Shown piece by piece: positions 1 to 17,150 of a stretch of 64,000 nt of DNA. Both the position numbers and the translations under genes were made by a program. Numbering within the stretch: the first letter of the stretch is position 1; the number at the start of each line of letters is the position of its first letter. Under the pieces are notes generated by a model that worked only from the letters and a program-made list of their open reading frames with translations, did no database searches and was not told the origin of the DNA. Source of the stretch: Cololabis saira (Eukaryota > Chordata > Actinopteri > Beloniformes > Belonidae); contig NC_084596.1 in assembly GCF_033807715.1 (NCBI RefSeq), forward strand, positions 28,346,879-28,410,878, in the 5' to 3' direction.

Positions 1-324
1 TTAGCTGGACTGTTTATCACCTCATTAGGGAACGTCAGTGTAGCCCAACCATAAGTGAAGGACTCCATCATTTCCAATGAGCATGACAATTACCCAAGCC
101 TTTTAGGAAACCTGTCCAGAATGGTGGATGATAAAACACAGACAGACATCGTCAACTTCACTGCAAAGAATAATGATTGGCCCCGTCTGCCATTTATCAT
201 GGAAGGAGTGACGGGTTTATCACAGCAGCTACAGAGAACAGGAAGAAAGAATGCATCTCATGTGGTTTTAAAATTCGGAGCAGAGAGAGACACTCTTTCG
301 ACTAAAACACCCTCTTGGACACGG

Positions 325-346
325 ACACACACACACACACACACAC
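325..346. repeat. (AC)11 microsatellite
   Basis: Uninterrupted AC dinucleotide run of 22 bp, followed by TCTCC. Seen directly. Confidence 0.95.
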
Positions 347-1725
347 TCTCCATCTGCCTTCTCTAACTGTTACTCTCCCTGGCTGTCCACCGGCGGCTCT
401 GCCCATCTATCAGAGGGCTGTGGCATGATGGCATGCTGTTATCAACAGAAGCCCAACAATTGATTAGGCTTGTGCCTTGCTGGCCTCCTCTCCCCTCATT
501 GGTATAGATCTCTCTGGTCATAGGCTAACGCTACATCAATTAGGGGGAGTATCTAGACTGTGTTGGCGGCCTCAATAACAAATAGCTTTTTTCTCCAAAC
601 TGTAGATAGTTGTGGTCTCATTAATGACTGCCTTGTCAACTGGTAATTACGCATGACAAATCTGTCTTAGAATTTAAAATAAACTGTGCTTAAGGATTTA
701 TTTATCAGTTTTTTTGTAACTTTCTTTATGTGTGGTAGATGAAACTCAAGAGGATATAGTTTTGGCAACTTAACAGGATGTTGCTAAGGATCTCAGGATT
801 TAGACACAGTTAAAAAGGAAAAACTTTCCGACAACAAACGCTTCTGGATTTGTGTATTTTCCTGAGTAGATTTCCTTGGTTTAAACAAGTTTTGCAAGGT
901 TTTGAAAAGAAGCAAAGATTGTTTGTGTGCACAGAGAGTCCTAGGGAGGCATGAAGAGCTTTTCATCTCACGCTCTGTGCCTTTTTTTTCTCCTTTTTTT
1001 TTTTTTGACTTTTCAACTTTGCAGCAGTTAAAGATTGCAACAGAAGACCGCCAGCTGCAGGGGAAATGTTTTCAAGAAAACGGCAGGATAAAAATCCATA
1101 ACACCAACCCCAGTGTAAGCATGTGCAGGGAACGGGGTGTTTTTTTTGCTGTATCAGTGACTCGATTTAACATTGAATTACATAAATCAGTGAGGGACTC
1201 GTATGCTTGATATAGTCCATCTAGTCAAATCACTATGGTAACCACTTTGACTTAGCGATAATTGGCTCTGATCCTCATTCCTGCCCTTGTTGACATGAGG
1301 CCTTATCATGCATTCTGGTCAGTGAGTGACTGCGTGGAAAGTAGCTTTTCAGATTCATCCCCCCTGACCTGCTTGCTAAGCCGTCTATTGAGCTCAAAGG
1401 AGCAAAGGAAGGCCAGGATGGTGGCTTAATACGTTACATTCTGGGAGTTTTCTTCTCCTTTTTCACCCTCTGGTTGACAGCCTGTAATTCACTTGCGACG
1501 ATTCCCGTGATAATATATATTTTGTTTTCTATCAACACCCTTGAATTGGAAGTGCCACTGTGGCTCAGATGGGTGCATGTGTAACCATCCACAGGGTTAC
1601 ACTCAGCGCTGTTTAAGCCCTGGAGATGAAATGAAAAGATAATGGTGGTTTGGTGCGGAGATATTGCAAAGGAGGCAACGGCAGGCGTCGGACTACGTCA
1701 CACATAACCATTTTTGGGGCTCTGT
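347..1725. other. Unassigned non-coding stretch
   Basis: Mixed-composition DNA with short T-runs near 967-1006. I see no exon-like ORF with convincing splice sites, no terminal repeats and no recognisable transposon. It may be intronic or intergenic. Confidence 0.5.
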
Positions 1726-1733
1726 GTGTCAGC

Positions 1734-2283
<550 letters not shown>

Positions 2284-2291
2284 GTGTCAGC

Positions 2292-4207
2292 TCTCAATAC
2301 TGCAGTCATGACCAACCTTTAACCCTTCAAACTGCGCGCTCTCGGGACTTCAGACGGTGGGAGGAAAAAAAAACGAAGGAATGTTTGACCACAAGAAGAA
2401 AAAAAAAGGACATTTTTTTTTAGGGAGGATAGAGAAAGTGACGAGGGCTGGCACAGACAGAAAGCAAAGGCGTTGGTTGACGCTTGTCATCCTCCATTAA
2501 GGTCCCTTTGATTGGCCTTTGTGGTCCTGGAAACGGCAAACAGCTGCATGCAAATGGCCCCTTTTCCCCGAAGCTGGCCCCCATTGTTCTTGGCTTTGGT
2601 TTGACAGAGACGCTTTCTTCTGCAGCATAAAGGAGGGTGTAGCCTTTAGTCAAATAAGAGTGTCCCCACCGTGGTCACAGCAGGAGTACTTCAAGATTGT
2701 TTGTCTTTTTGTGTTGTTTCGTTCCCAATACTGCTGGTAGCCGACATCTTTGGAAGAATGAGCAAATCTCAGAGTCAAGCTTTTCCTCCAACGGTGGGAG
2801 ATGCCTCCATAATCCATATCCGGAGAGCCCATTTCATTTAGTGGTTTAAAGAATTTCAGTAGAAATACTTAAAATCAAAATTGAGTCCATAACCCTTCAG
2901 AACGAGGCTTTATCAGTGGTCTGTCTCTTTGTTTTCACTCCCTGTTCTCTACTTCTCAAGTGTTCAGTGGAGCTGTTAGTCAAGGAGGAAGCCAAATATA
3001 ACACAATGTACAATTGAATGTCTGTAAACTAGAAAAAAAAAAAAAAAAACAAATACACTGCAAAACACACAAAATGCAAAATGTCCAAGTCTACATCCCT
3101 GTCTGTGTAACATGCAGCCCAAAATGTTTACAGATGCCAGACTTGACCACCCATCAGACGCGAGAGGCACACAGGAGAGAGGTGGGAGATTAGAGCCGAG
3201 ATTTGGGATTCACAAAGTAACACCTGCTTTTCAAATACAGACAACACCCCAAGCCGCAGCAACTTGTATTTCATTTCAACCGTCGAAATGTAGTGAAACA
3301 CTGGAAATCAAGTTGGACATGTGGCACCATTTCCCATGACACTTTAGTCCCCGCTCTGGTCTACCTTGCTGGGAATTGTTTCTAAAGACAGTGTCAGACA
3401 CAACCACAAACCCTGGGGCTACAGGAGCTTTTCCCAGACTGCTGCTATCAGACACTCCTGATTCCCACATAAGAAAGCTAAAATAGGAACCGGCAATATA
3501 GAACCGACTCCATTTGTGGCTGGATAAAGCTCTCTGAGCAGTATCCCTTTTCTCTTTGGTGATACACGAATTCAGCATCGCAGTTTCAAATTCCAAAGCC
3601 ACAATTTGTATTCATGACCACAAACTTATCTCGAATTCCTCCTTGATATGTTCCAACTTAAAAAAAAAACATACATGAGGAAAGAATCAATTATTCTGAG
3701 TTGACACATGTCTCACTGAAAGGGTTTAAGGAGAAGAATTTGTCATTGTGCAGAAGTTAAGAGTCACAAATCCTGCTGCTGCCTGATGACTCCTCAGGTG
3801 GGTCACTTACAGAAAACTAGATGCTACGACATCACATGGAGCCGATAATATTTTCCATTAGCTAAGTAGTAAAACATTTAAATATGCTGTATTTATACAT
3901 CTTATAACTGTCTAATAATTGTAAGTAATAATAAAAGTGGGTAAAATATTAGTAAATATTTTAAACATTTTAAGATGTAAATATAATCTTTATTCCCAGT
4001 TAAATAAGAAAATTGATAACATATCTCTAAGGTTTTTGTGAATCACAAATCAGCCGGTGTTGGCGGATAAAGTGGATTTGCATCCAGTTGAGTGGTTTTG
4101 AATTCTGTTTTGTGGGTAAAAGTCAGCCTGGTTAAGCCAGTAAAACATCTTGATACCAAGAATTGGTCTGGTATCTCTGGATTCAACTTTCAGTATCTAC
4201 AGATGCA
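2292..4207. other. Unassigned non-coding stretch
   Basis: No recognisable gene or terminal-repeat element. It holds an A17 tract at about 3033-3050 and an AT-rich segment at 3840-4020. A strong GTAAGT donor-like string on the minus strand near 3807 has no supporting open frame. Confidence 0.5.
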
Positions 4208-4215
4208 AAATAAAC

Positions 4216-4952
4216 TAGTGGGCGACGGCCGATTATCGAATTCGATATTCATAATTTTATTAATAATCGGTATCGGCCCGCCCAAAAAAAAATCGAAAAT
4301 AAAAAATTTCGATTTCTTTTTTTTTTTTTTTTTTTTTTTTAAAGAAAAATTAAGAGATTTACTGAAATACTGCATTTTCTTTTTGTATTAAGAATGTTCA
4401 ACATGCTCAAACTTAAGTAAACTTAAGTAAAAATTGCACTTAAAAAACAACCTGTGTAGCCATTTTCACAACCTGTACTGTTTGGTTGTTTGTCATGTGT
4501 ACTAGTTAGCTTACTGTTACTACCTCCAAGTAGGCACTGGCTGTGGTTTGGGTCTGGGAATTGGGAGTATTGTGCCTGACTGTTCTAAAATTGAGGCTGT
4601 TATTCCTCTTAATTTGTTATTTTTTATAGGCAGCTTTTTTATTTTATGTAAAGAGAAAATTCACTTAATGTTATTTTTAATAACTGAAATGCTGCTTGTT
4701 TTGTTTGATGTTCCATAATTTGCACTTTTGATGTGTGAGCCGTGCGAAGTGAATATTGCTGTCCTTCCTAGTTAAAGCAATAAATTGCTCACCATTCATT
4801 TAAATGAATTCTTGTATTGAAATTTGTTTTCTCCCAAAAAGGTAAAAAAAAGGGTAATAATCGTATCGACTGATATCGGCTATCGGTCTTTTTGATTTCC
4901 CCCTAATCGGTGATCGAAATAATCGAAAAAAAGGCTGATCGGTCGGACACTA
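4216..4952. mobile_element. Non-autonomous hAT-type transposon with TSD
   Basis: The 737-bp segment starts TAGTGGGCGACGGCCGATTA and ends GGTCGGACACTA. The reverse complement of the right end (TAGTGTCCGACCGATCAGCC) forms an imperfect inverted repeat with the left. Identical 8-bp flanks AAATAAAC lie at 4208-4215 and 4953-4960, diagnostic of hAT. Both subterminal regions are packed with ATCGAT/TCGGCCGAT-type motifs. A T24 tract lies at 4317-4340. There is no intact transposase frame. The interior (about 4385-4800) may be the 3' end of a longer autonomous relative, which is inference. Confidence 0.9.
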
Positions 4953-4960
4953 AAATAAAC

Positions 4961-7647
4961 TGCCTCTGATGTCACCCGAATAGGCGTACAACCGGTTAAT
5001 GAAATGAAATATTTGACTTGGGTAGTGTCACAACTACAGTAGACTTGACAACAGAAACAATTTAAAAAAAATAGACAACAAAAGACATCCAAAATGGCAT
5101 ACAGTGGAAAAGGAGCGCCAATGAGAAACTGTTGTCAGTTTTGCATTTAAAAACTGATCATGGGATTTTATAAGCAGTTCTGCAGCCATTTTGGTTGTTT
5201 TGGATCCTCCCGTATGAGTCATGGCATGAGGCGCACCCATGCCTCTCAATGGCTTTGGTAAAGTCTGTACCAGTGGAAATTGCTGTGAATGGGAGGGGTG
5301 ACTGGCCGATTCCACAAGACAGAAATTTTACAACGTGAATGGGTTGCTAGGCAAAAAAAAGAGAGATGGGGACCAGTCTGATGGAAGTCAGAAGTGTCTT
5401 CCTCAGGCTGGTTTCGTGTGGCACAAAAAAGTAAAATGAGCAAAGATGCATTGTCAACAGTTTTCTGCAGGCTCTCCTCGTGGTAAGTTACTTGTAATAA
5501 GCTTTGCTAAAATATAAAGATGGCCTCCGTACATGATGTCATCAAATGACTTTGTAGTCGATGTGGGATGTGGCGGTTAGCTTCTGTGGTCTGCTTTTGG
5601 AGGATTTCTAGACATGCCTCAACTACTTTTCTTTTTATAATACACCACCGTAGGCCAACTGAGGTGTGCAAAATACGAAAGAAAATATTGATCTTTGTAT
5701 TTGGTGGTTTTGTGTGCCAGTTTTTAGCACAGCTTTTAGGCTGGAAACCATTAGTGGGCTCTATCGGCACTGAAAACAGCCTCTCTTGGTCCAAAGTCTT
5801 GGTCCAAAATCTCCTGACACATTATACATTTTAAAGTAAAAGCATTAATGGAACATCATATATCATCCAAAAGTTGTGAGTTTAAGAATGAAGGGGTACT
5901 ACTTTGACTGGTAGTATATATCACTTCTTTAACTCGTACAAGAAAATTACATTTTATAGTTCCAGGAGGCTGTAACTATTTCCTGTAATCTTGTTATTCC
6001 TGTGAGACTGAAGAGCCAAACAGAACAGACCAGAGTGGCTGCACTGCACTGCAAACACATCAAGGTGCATTCATGTTGAGCGCTAAAATCATGATCGTAA
6101 ACAGCTGAGGAGGAGAGAAAAAAATCAATTATAGCATTTGACTCGCAGCTCATGGATTTTGTAATGATGTCACTAATAAAATGCCATTTATGATAAAAGA
6201 GGGACCGCTCAGGACAATAAAGTATCGATAAGAAAAGTTTAAAAAGTTTTTTGCATTTATTTCAAAATGAGTGAGTAGGTGTGGCCCACTGGAAAAAACA
6301 ACCTTAGAGAACACATCTGAAAAATGCAGCAACCTATTATTAAACAATACTAAATACTTGAAACTTTCTGTGCACCTCATTTTGGATGCTGCAGAAATAA
6401 TTCTCTGGGATTACAAAACACACACACAGGAAGTGTTTACAGCTTTCCACAAGAGATCCCGAGTGGACATGGTGGATTACTTTTGGCTCTCCAAAACAGC
6501 CAGCTAAACTGCAGAGGACTGAAGATGAAGAAATTTCTCACATGAGAGCAGACAGAGGAAAATAAAAAATAAAAAAGCCATAAAGCTGAAGTTATAATGA
6601 CTATGTCTTAATTTGACTGCAAAAATCTAAGTTTTTGGGGTTTTTTTTTTCCGCCATCGATTGGTGGCAAGATCTCCGACCCTGTGGGCGCACATCAAAG
6701 AAAGGCTGCGTGGAAAGAGATGAGCATCATTACATTACTAATACATATAATCCTCTAAATGCAAAGAGGGTCGATGTTTAATATAAGTAATGACAGGAAT
6801 AATTCCACTGTGGATGTTATTTCTGTGATCTTCTGGTTTGTTTGGCCCACAGACACATCAGCTGGATTAAAGGAAATTATATTTTCGACACCTTTCATAA
6901 TCTCCTGAGAAAATAGCCCTTTCATGAAAATACAAATAACTGTCATAAAGGCTAAACATTTAAAAGAAAAAAATGTTTTCCTCTGAAGATGAAAACCTCC
7001 TATATGCCCCCGAGAGGATGCCACTTTGACAGATTTAGTTCATTGCTTGTTCAATAACTAACATATTATTGCATCTCTTCAGGGAAGTTGATGAAACACG
7101 CAGAAAGAGGTGAGTTAAAGCAGTTCTCCTGAGTGCAGCGGGGTTACAGCTTCACAGGTTTGATCTATCCTGAGTGATGCCTAGCTCCCCTTGAAGCCCA
7201 TATTTTACCCTTGCACTTAAACCCCAGCTGGATTTTTCACGCAAGAAACGTCTCAGAATAAGTAAGGTGTCTCCCAGAGGGTGGGGATAGAGGAAAGGAG
7301 GAGGAAAGAGAAGGATGAAGCCAAGAAACGTGGAGGAGAGGTGGAGGATGTGGGCTATACTCCATCACATGCTCATGTCTCTGTTCTTGTTTGCTGGGGC
7401 ACAGTTTCCCTTAATCAGCCCCCAGCATCTCTCCCCCGGGCCTGCCTGTACAGAGCACAGACAGATTGTCAGAAGACGCTGCAGCTGGATCATGGATTAC
7501 ATGAATAATGAGCAAGCGCCTACAATGATGACTAGGAGAAGAAATCAGGGCCCTGAGATGATAATGAACGGCCAACTTTGATAAGAAACACAGACTTTAC
7601 TTTGCTTGCCGATGCAGACCCTGCAGGGCTCTTTAACACGGGCACAC
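4961..7647. other. Unassigned non-coding stretch
   Basis: AT-rich single-copy-looking DNA. ORFs of 70-95 codons occur on both strands (for example 5507-5794 minus and 5568-5834 plus overlap the same bases), as expected by chance. No splice-flanked exon, element end or RNA gene was recognised. Confidence 0.5.
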
Positions 7648-8068
7648 TAAGGCCCTGTCCCAATACTCCCCCTACCCCTACTTTTCAGCCCTACCCCTAA
7701 ATTTTGCGCGTTCCTGTGAGGGTAGTGGTGTCCCAATTCCTCTTTTCACCTAGGGGGAGTGGGGATATCGAGGGCGAGTGGTTATCAATCTGGCCCTACA
7801 CAGGTAGGGATTTCAGATGCTCACCAGCTGACCGAGGGCTAGAAAAATGTCCCAGAATGCTTTTCCTCGTCATTTGCGGACTGAATCAAAAAAAAAAACA
7901 TGGCGGACATTTCTTATTTTTTTGTGAATAAAATCAATATTTTGAGTTGCATAAAAATGTATTAAAATATGCGTGTAAAATATATTTTACTTTCATAATA
8001 TTCACCCAGTGTACATAATCACTCGTTTGCCCGTTGTTACGAAGTCTTTTTCAAACCTCGCCAGAATA

Positions 8069-8243
8069 AAGGCTGATTTATGGTTCCGCGTTACACCAAC
8101 GCGAGCCGTACCCTACGCCGTACCCTACGCCGTACCCTACGCCGTACCCTACGCCGTACCCTACGCCGTACCCTACGCCGTACCCTACGCCGTACCCTAC
8201 GCCGTAGGCTCTGCGTCAATTTAACGCTGACCCATAAATCAGC
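8069..8243. mobile_element. Palindromic MITE (GGCTGATTTATGGTTCCGCG family), copy 1
   Basis: It starts AAGGCTGATTTATGGTTCCG and ends ACCCATAAATCAGC, an inverted repeat. The middle is GC-rich and built from ACGCC/TACG motifs, with an expanded 12-bp array (8108-8203). A second copy of the same family occurs at 39683-41099. I see no transposase and no clear target duplication. It sits inside the larger TIR element at 7651-8847, so it probably inserted there. Similar palindromic sequences are common in fish genomes; the superfamily is not assigned. Confidence 0.75.
8108..8203. repeat. 12-bp minisatellite, 8 units of GTACCCTACGCC
   Basis: Eight perfect tandem copies of GTACCCTACGCC. The unit length is a multiple of three and contains no stop in several frames, so long spurious ORFs (AVPY or RRTL repeats) appear on both strands. 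These should not be called proteins. Confidence 0.97.
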
Positions 8244-8850
8244 TCCCGAGCAGGCAGGCAGAAATCCCGAAATTTTCGGAGCTAATTTCTTAACAGGCAT
8301 AGCTACAACTGTTAGATTTCATCTATTAAACCAACATTTATCTTCCTAAATGATTTATTTGAGCCAACGGTAATTTACGGTTTTAAATTTAAGGTCTCTC
8401 CCCCGGGACAACGGCGCAGGTTGACCCGGCGATCACGTCTGTACTCCGGCTGCTGCTGCGCCCCGGACCAGCGGCTCTTATCATCGCCCAAAACATCGGA
8501 TCAAATTTATTAACAGGCGTTATTTGGATAAACTGAGCCCAGGTTGGGGATATTAACGGTTACTTTTACACCTGAAAAAATATTAAAACTTAATAAAGTG
8601 GCATATTAACAGCGCTACAGCTTCCTGATATGGTGTGACGTATGTGCAAACGTAACTACGCCGTCGCTTACGTACCCGAACGTGACCACGAAGTGACGTA
8701 GCACGCAAAATTTAGGGGTAGTGCTGAAAAGTAGGGGTAGTGGGAGTATTTGGACAGGCCCCTGGGAAGATTTCAAGTGCCCTAAAATCTGTGGCTTCTT
8801 TTTTTAGGGGTAGTGGTAGAAAGTAGGGGGTGTATTGGGATTGGCCCTAA

Positions 8851-13994
<5,144 letters not shown>

Positions 13995-14052
<58 letters not shown>

Positions 14053-14092
14053 TATACACACACATATACACATATATACACACACACACATG
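13995..14092. repeat. Compound (TG)n(TA)n(CA)n microsatellite
   Basis: TG repeats (13995-14008) run into about 18 TA units (14009-14044) and then interrupted CA/TA repeats to 14092. The order TG-TA-CA is self-complementary, so the block can fold into a long hairpin or cruciform. Confidence 0.95.
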
Positions 14093-14299
14093 CATACATA
14101 ACAATACAATATCAAGGTTTTATAAAATATCCCCATGAGCCCTCTAAACATTGCAATATTTTTGATAACTGTTTTCCACAGAAGAGGCATGATGAAGTAG
14201 CACTTTTTTATTTATTTATATTCAATAAACCTTTTATTTGTATTTTGTGACATTTATTTTGATGGAAAAGACTCTAGCGCTAGTTACTGATAGCTTAGG

Positions 14300-15105
14300 T
14301 CTATTCCTCTCATTTATAATGTTGCACCGCATGACCAGCTGCAGCAAACCTAGTTCATAATACTGTCCCCACAGGCGTGCCGTGCACCGTGGCGCTAGAT
14401 GTGATGGTTGCTTCACTTCATCTTTCACTCTTCTCACTCAGATGCGCCGCTGGACCAGGATAAATCTGGACATCGCACCGCATGACATTTTTACATTGCT
14501 CCAGAGTCTAATCTTTATGGTCTCTAACAAACTAAAGACCCCCATGCACCCCCCAATATTTGTCTTACCATTATATTAAGTGGTTTTTTTATGAGGCTAC
14601 ATGCCTGTTTTGTCCCAAGACTTTGACCGTTTTTTGAATTATATGTTTGTGGGGAACACTCTTACTTTGCCGATTAAACACACTAGTTCTAGTTTTAATT
14701 TCCTTCTATTAGATTTCATTAAACATTTAAGAGATCTCCAAATGAGAGGACCCCCTAGGAGTCAGTTCAGGCAGACAATCTCAGCAGCTTGCCTCTACCG
14801 CTCTGCATGGTTATTCCAATTTTTCCATCTCGTTCTAGACGCTCTATAGAGGAAGAGGAACGTGTCTCCCAGATACCTCCGAACTTCTCATCTGCCAAGC
14901 TCGCTGTCCCTCTTAAAAAAACCCAACCTCCACCTTTTTGCTAAGACTTTATGGACAAGGGGGTTAAACTTAGTACATCACACCCAATATGTCTATGTAG
15001 GCCCAATAAAAGAGGATCAATGTGAGCCTATTCTCACAAACTCATGTAAGTTTGTATCATTAATAAACTTTTTGAAGTCTTTACTGCATGAGTTGTCTGA
15101 CTGAA
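14300..15105 (+). other. Unclassified stretch with consecutive plus-strand open frames
   Basis: Three successive ORFs of 65-82 codons (14382-14579, 14601-14849, 14862-15104) nearly abut on the plus strand. The motif GCACCGCATGAC occurs twice (about 14325 and 14474), and AATAAA-type signals lie near 15005 and 15060. I cannot match the predicted peptides to any family. It could be a decayed retroelement or chance. No terminal repeats were found. Confidence 0.25.
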
Positions 15106-16504
15106 GTGTAATTGTTCAAGATTTTTATTTGCTGACACAGGAGAAGGTTGACGCCATCATTCAGCGAAGTCGCTTTGTTTACTTGATATTGACCAATAAT
15201 TGAAACAGAGTAAAAAATCTTTTCCATGATCACAAGATTCATCTTCAGAAGTGGTCGTTAAAGGAAGAGGAAGCTATCGCTTAGGGTTAAAAACTTGTTG
15301 ACACCTGAAACACATTAGTCCCTGATGCACTGCTGCAATGGGAGTCAGTTAATTATTTACTAATCCAGGTGGCCGTTTTTCTTTTTGTTTTAGGCCAGTC
15401 AATGTACATGCTTTGCTCTGCTGTCAAGCTCACTCCTCCTTTCTTTACTCAAGGCGGACTTGAACAAATACAGAAACTAGCACTCCTTCATAATAAATCA
15501 ACGGAGAACTGTGAATTCAACTGTGACTGCAAGAATTTGAATCGAACACCGGATTACCTAAAGAGTCGCATCCCTGTGAGGGGCCCTCCGTTGATCCAAC
15601 ACAGATTTAAAATTTCCTCTCCACACACAGGGGATCCAAAAATGGTGCATGCATGTAATCCTGCATTAGTGTTTTTAATTTTATCTATTTACCTCTTCCT
15701 CTGAAGAATGTAAATCCAACACCTCCTGTCATTTTAGTTCTCTTTTTTGGTTCTGACCAGCTCCTGTGGGACATGCTAAGTGCTCCATTATGTCCACCAC
15801 ATGACTGCCATCCATTCCTGTTTACCGTGTCAGCAAGTGCAAAGTGTGCTTATCAAAGTTTCTTTAAACTTGCCGTAAAGTTCTGCAAAGCTGAACAGAG
15901 CTGCAGATTTAGGCGATAATTCTGTGTGGGTTCATTATCCGGCGAGAAAAGCCCTCTTCACATTGATATTTGATATTTCATTGTCAAATAGACAGGAATA
16001 ATAATAGCTAATAATGGTAATTATAAAAAGCAATCTGAGTCTAAATATTTGAGTTTGTTGTTAGTTTTGTTGTTACAGTACACAAAAGTGGGAACAAGAA
16101 TGTGTCTCCTGGTCTCTAGAAGCTTAAACTAAAATGTTTAAAAAATGTTTTCCACCTGAATGTATTGTTTGTGTCTTTATACTTGCAGAGTAAAAAAAGA
16201 TTAAAAAAAAAAAATGCTCTAAGAGCATTCACCAAAGTCTCACAGCTTAATGTGCCTGTTAGGGCAACGGTTATTAAGCAAGCCAAGGTGATGCAAATTT
16301 AAACCTTTATTTCTATCCTCCTTTAACCACGTCCAAACTATCAGTAGCCACAGGCTTCTCTAAGCATCTGCCAAGCACTCTGGTAATTAAAATAATTGAT
16401 GCCCACAAAGCAGAACAAGGATATAAGATGTGTTCAGGTAGTCATTTCAGCATGTGATCTAATTAAGAAAAGGCATTTAACAGAAACAGTAAAGGTTAAG
16501 TTGA
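15106..16504. other. Unassigned stretch, one acceptor-preceded open frame
   Basis: A pyrimidine tract ending TTTTGTTTTAG (about 15379-15393) is followed by a frame that stays open to 15704 on the plus strand. It has protein-like composition but no family I recognise and no clear donor. The rest is AT-rich with nothing visible. Confidence 0.3.
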
Positions 16505-17150
16505 GATCTGCAAACCAGGAAGATTTTCCGAAAGAACAGCTACTAGGATTGTAAGGAGGGGAAGGCGCCTGGTGGAGTGCAGAACACCTTCAGTAGACTT
16601 CCGAGGTGGTAGTCCGCTCAACCGTGAACCTCCACTATGCAACCTTCATGGGAGCGGCAACAAAAGAAAGCTTTTCTTCCTCCTCACCACAAACTTTTCA
16701 AACTGAACATCTTACGAAAAGCCCTTTATCTGATGACATTGAAATAGTTTTGGCTGCAATGAGCGGAAAATACGTTGAAGGAGAAAAGATTGTGGAATTT
16801 TATAAGAAAAACAGATTTTCATCTGGTAAGCCCAGCGGTGGATCGATCATGCTTTAAGCTTGTGTGTGCTGCCGTTCGCATTGGTAAGAAAGAGAAGAAA
16901 AAAAAACAAAACAGCAACTACTGGAAGGAAACATGTTTGAGGGGGGGGAGTACAGTGGGATTCCAACAGGATAATGATCCTACAACAGCTCAGATCCGCA
17001 ATAGATTTTTTGCTGTGGATGCAAGAAGAGGTTTTGCAGTGGCCCTCTCAGTCCCTGGACCTACAGGTTATAGAAAATCGGTGGACAGACCTCAAAACAA
17101 CTATGCATGAGTGATGGCCCAAGACTCCCGGAGCTGGAAGCCTTTTACAG
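16505..17150 (+). pseudogene. Tc1/mariner-like transposase relic
   Basis: Frame-broken remains of a Tc1-family transposase, the enzyme that cuts and pastes Tc1 elements at TA sites. Near 16510-16570 a basic segment reads PGRFSERTATRIVRR, like the Tc1 helix-turn-helix region. Near 16820-16860, GKPSGGSIML resembles the GGGSVMLW block of the catalytic domain. Near 16960-16980, GFQQDNDP corresponds to the QQDNDPKH block, where the D is the second catalytic aspartate of DDE. After a frameshift, WPSQS and IEN fragments follow near 17040-17080, as in the WPSQSPDLNPIENLW block, then an ELEAF-like tail near 17128-17150. Frameshifts and stops separate the pieces, and the element ends were not found. 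It is certainly non-functional. Confidence 0.8.

Larger units (their letters stand above)
7651..8847. mobile_element. Non-autonomous TIR transposon (possibly PIF/Harbinger-like) with a doubled right end
   Basis: The left end reads GGCCCTGTCCCAATACTCCC. The reverse complement of the right end (GGGCCAATCCCAATACACCC) matches 21 of 25 bases by eye. TAA lies immediately outside on both sides (7648-7650 and 8848-8850), compatible with the 3-bp TWA target duplication of PIF/Harbinger. About 85 bp inside the right end, a second inverted end (8704-8761) matches the left terminal 58 bp even better. Either a partial duplication or a copy-on-copy insertion made two right ends. A separate palindromic MITE sits inside at 8069-8243. 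No transposase is visible. The superfamily assignment is tentative. Confidence 0.7.

Noticed and set aside
8009..8349. ORFs with AVPY or RRTL repeats on both strands
   Set aside because: Artefacts of the stop-free 12-bp minisatellite.
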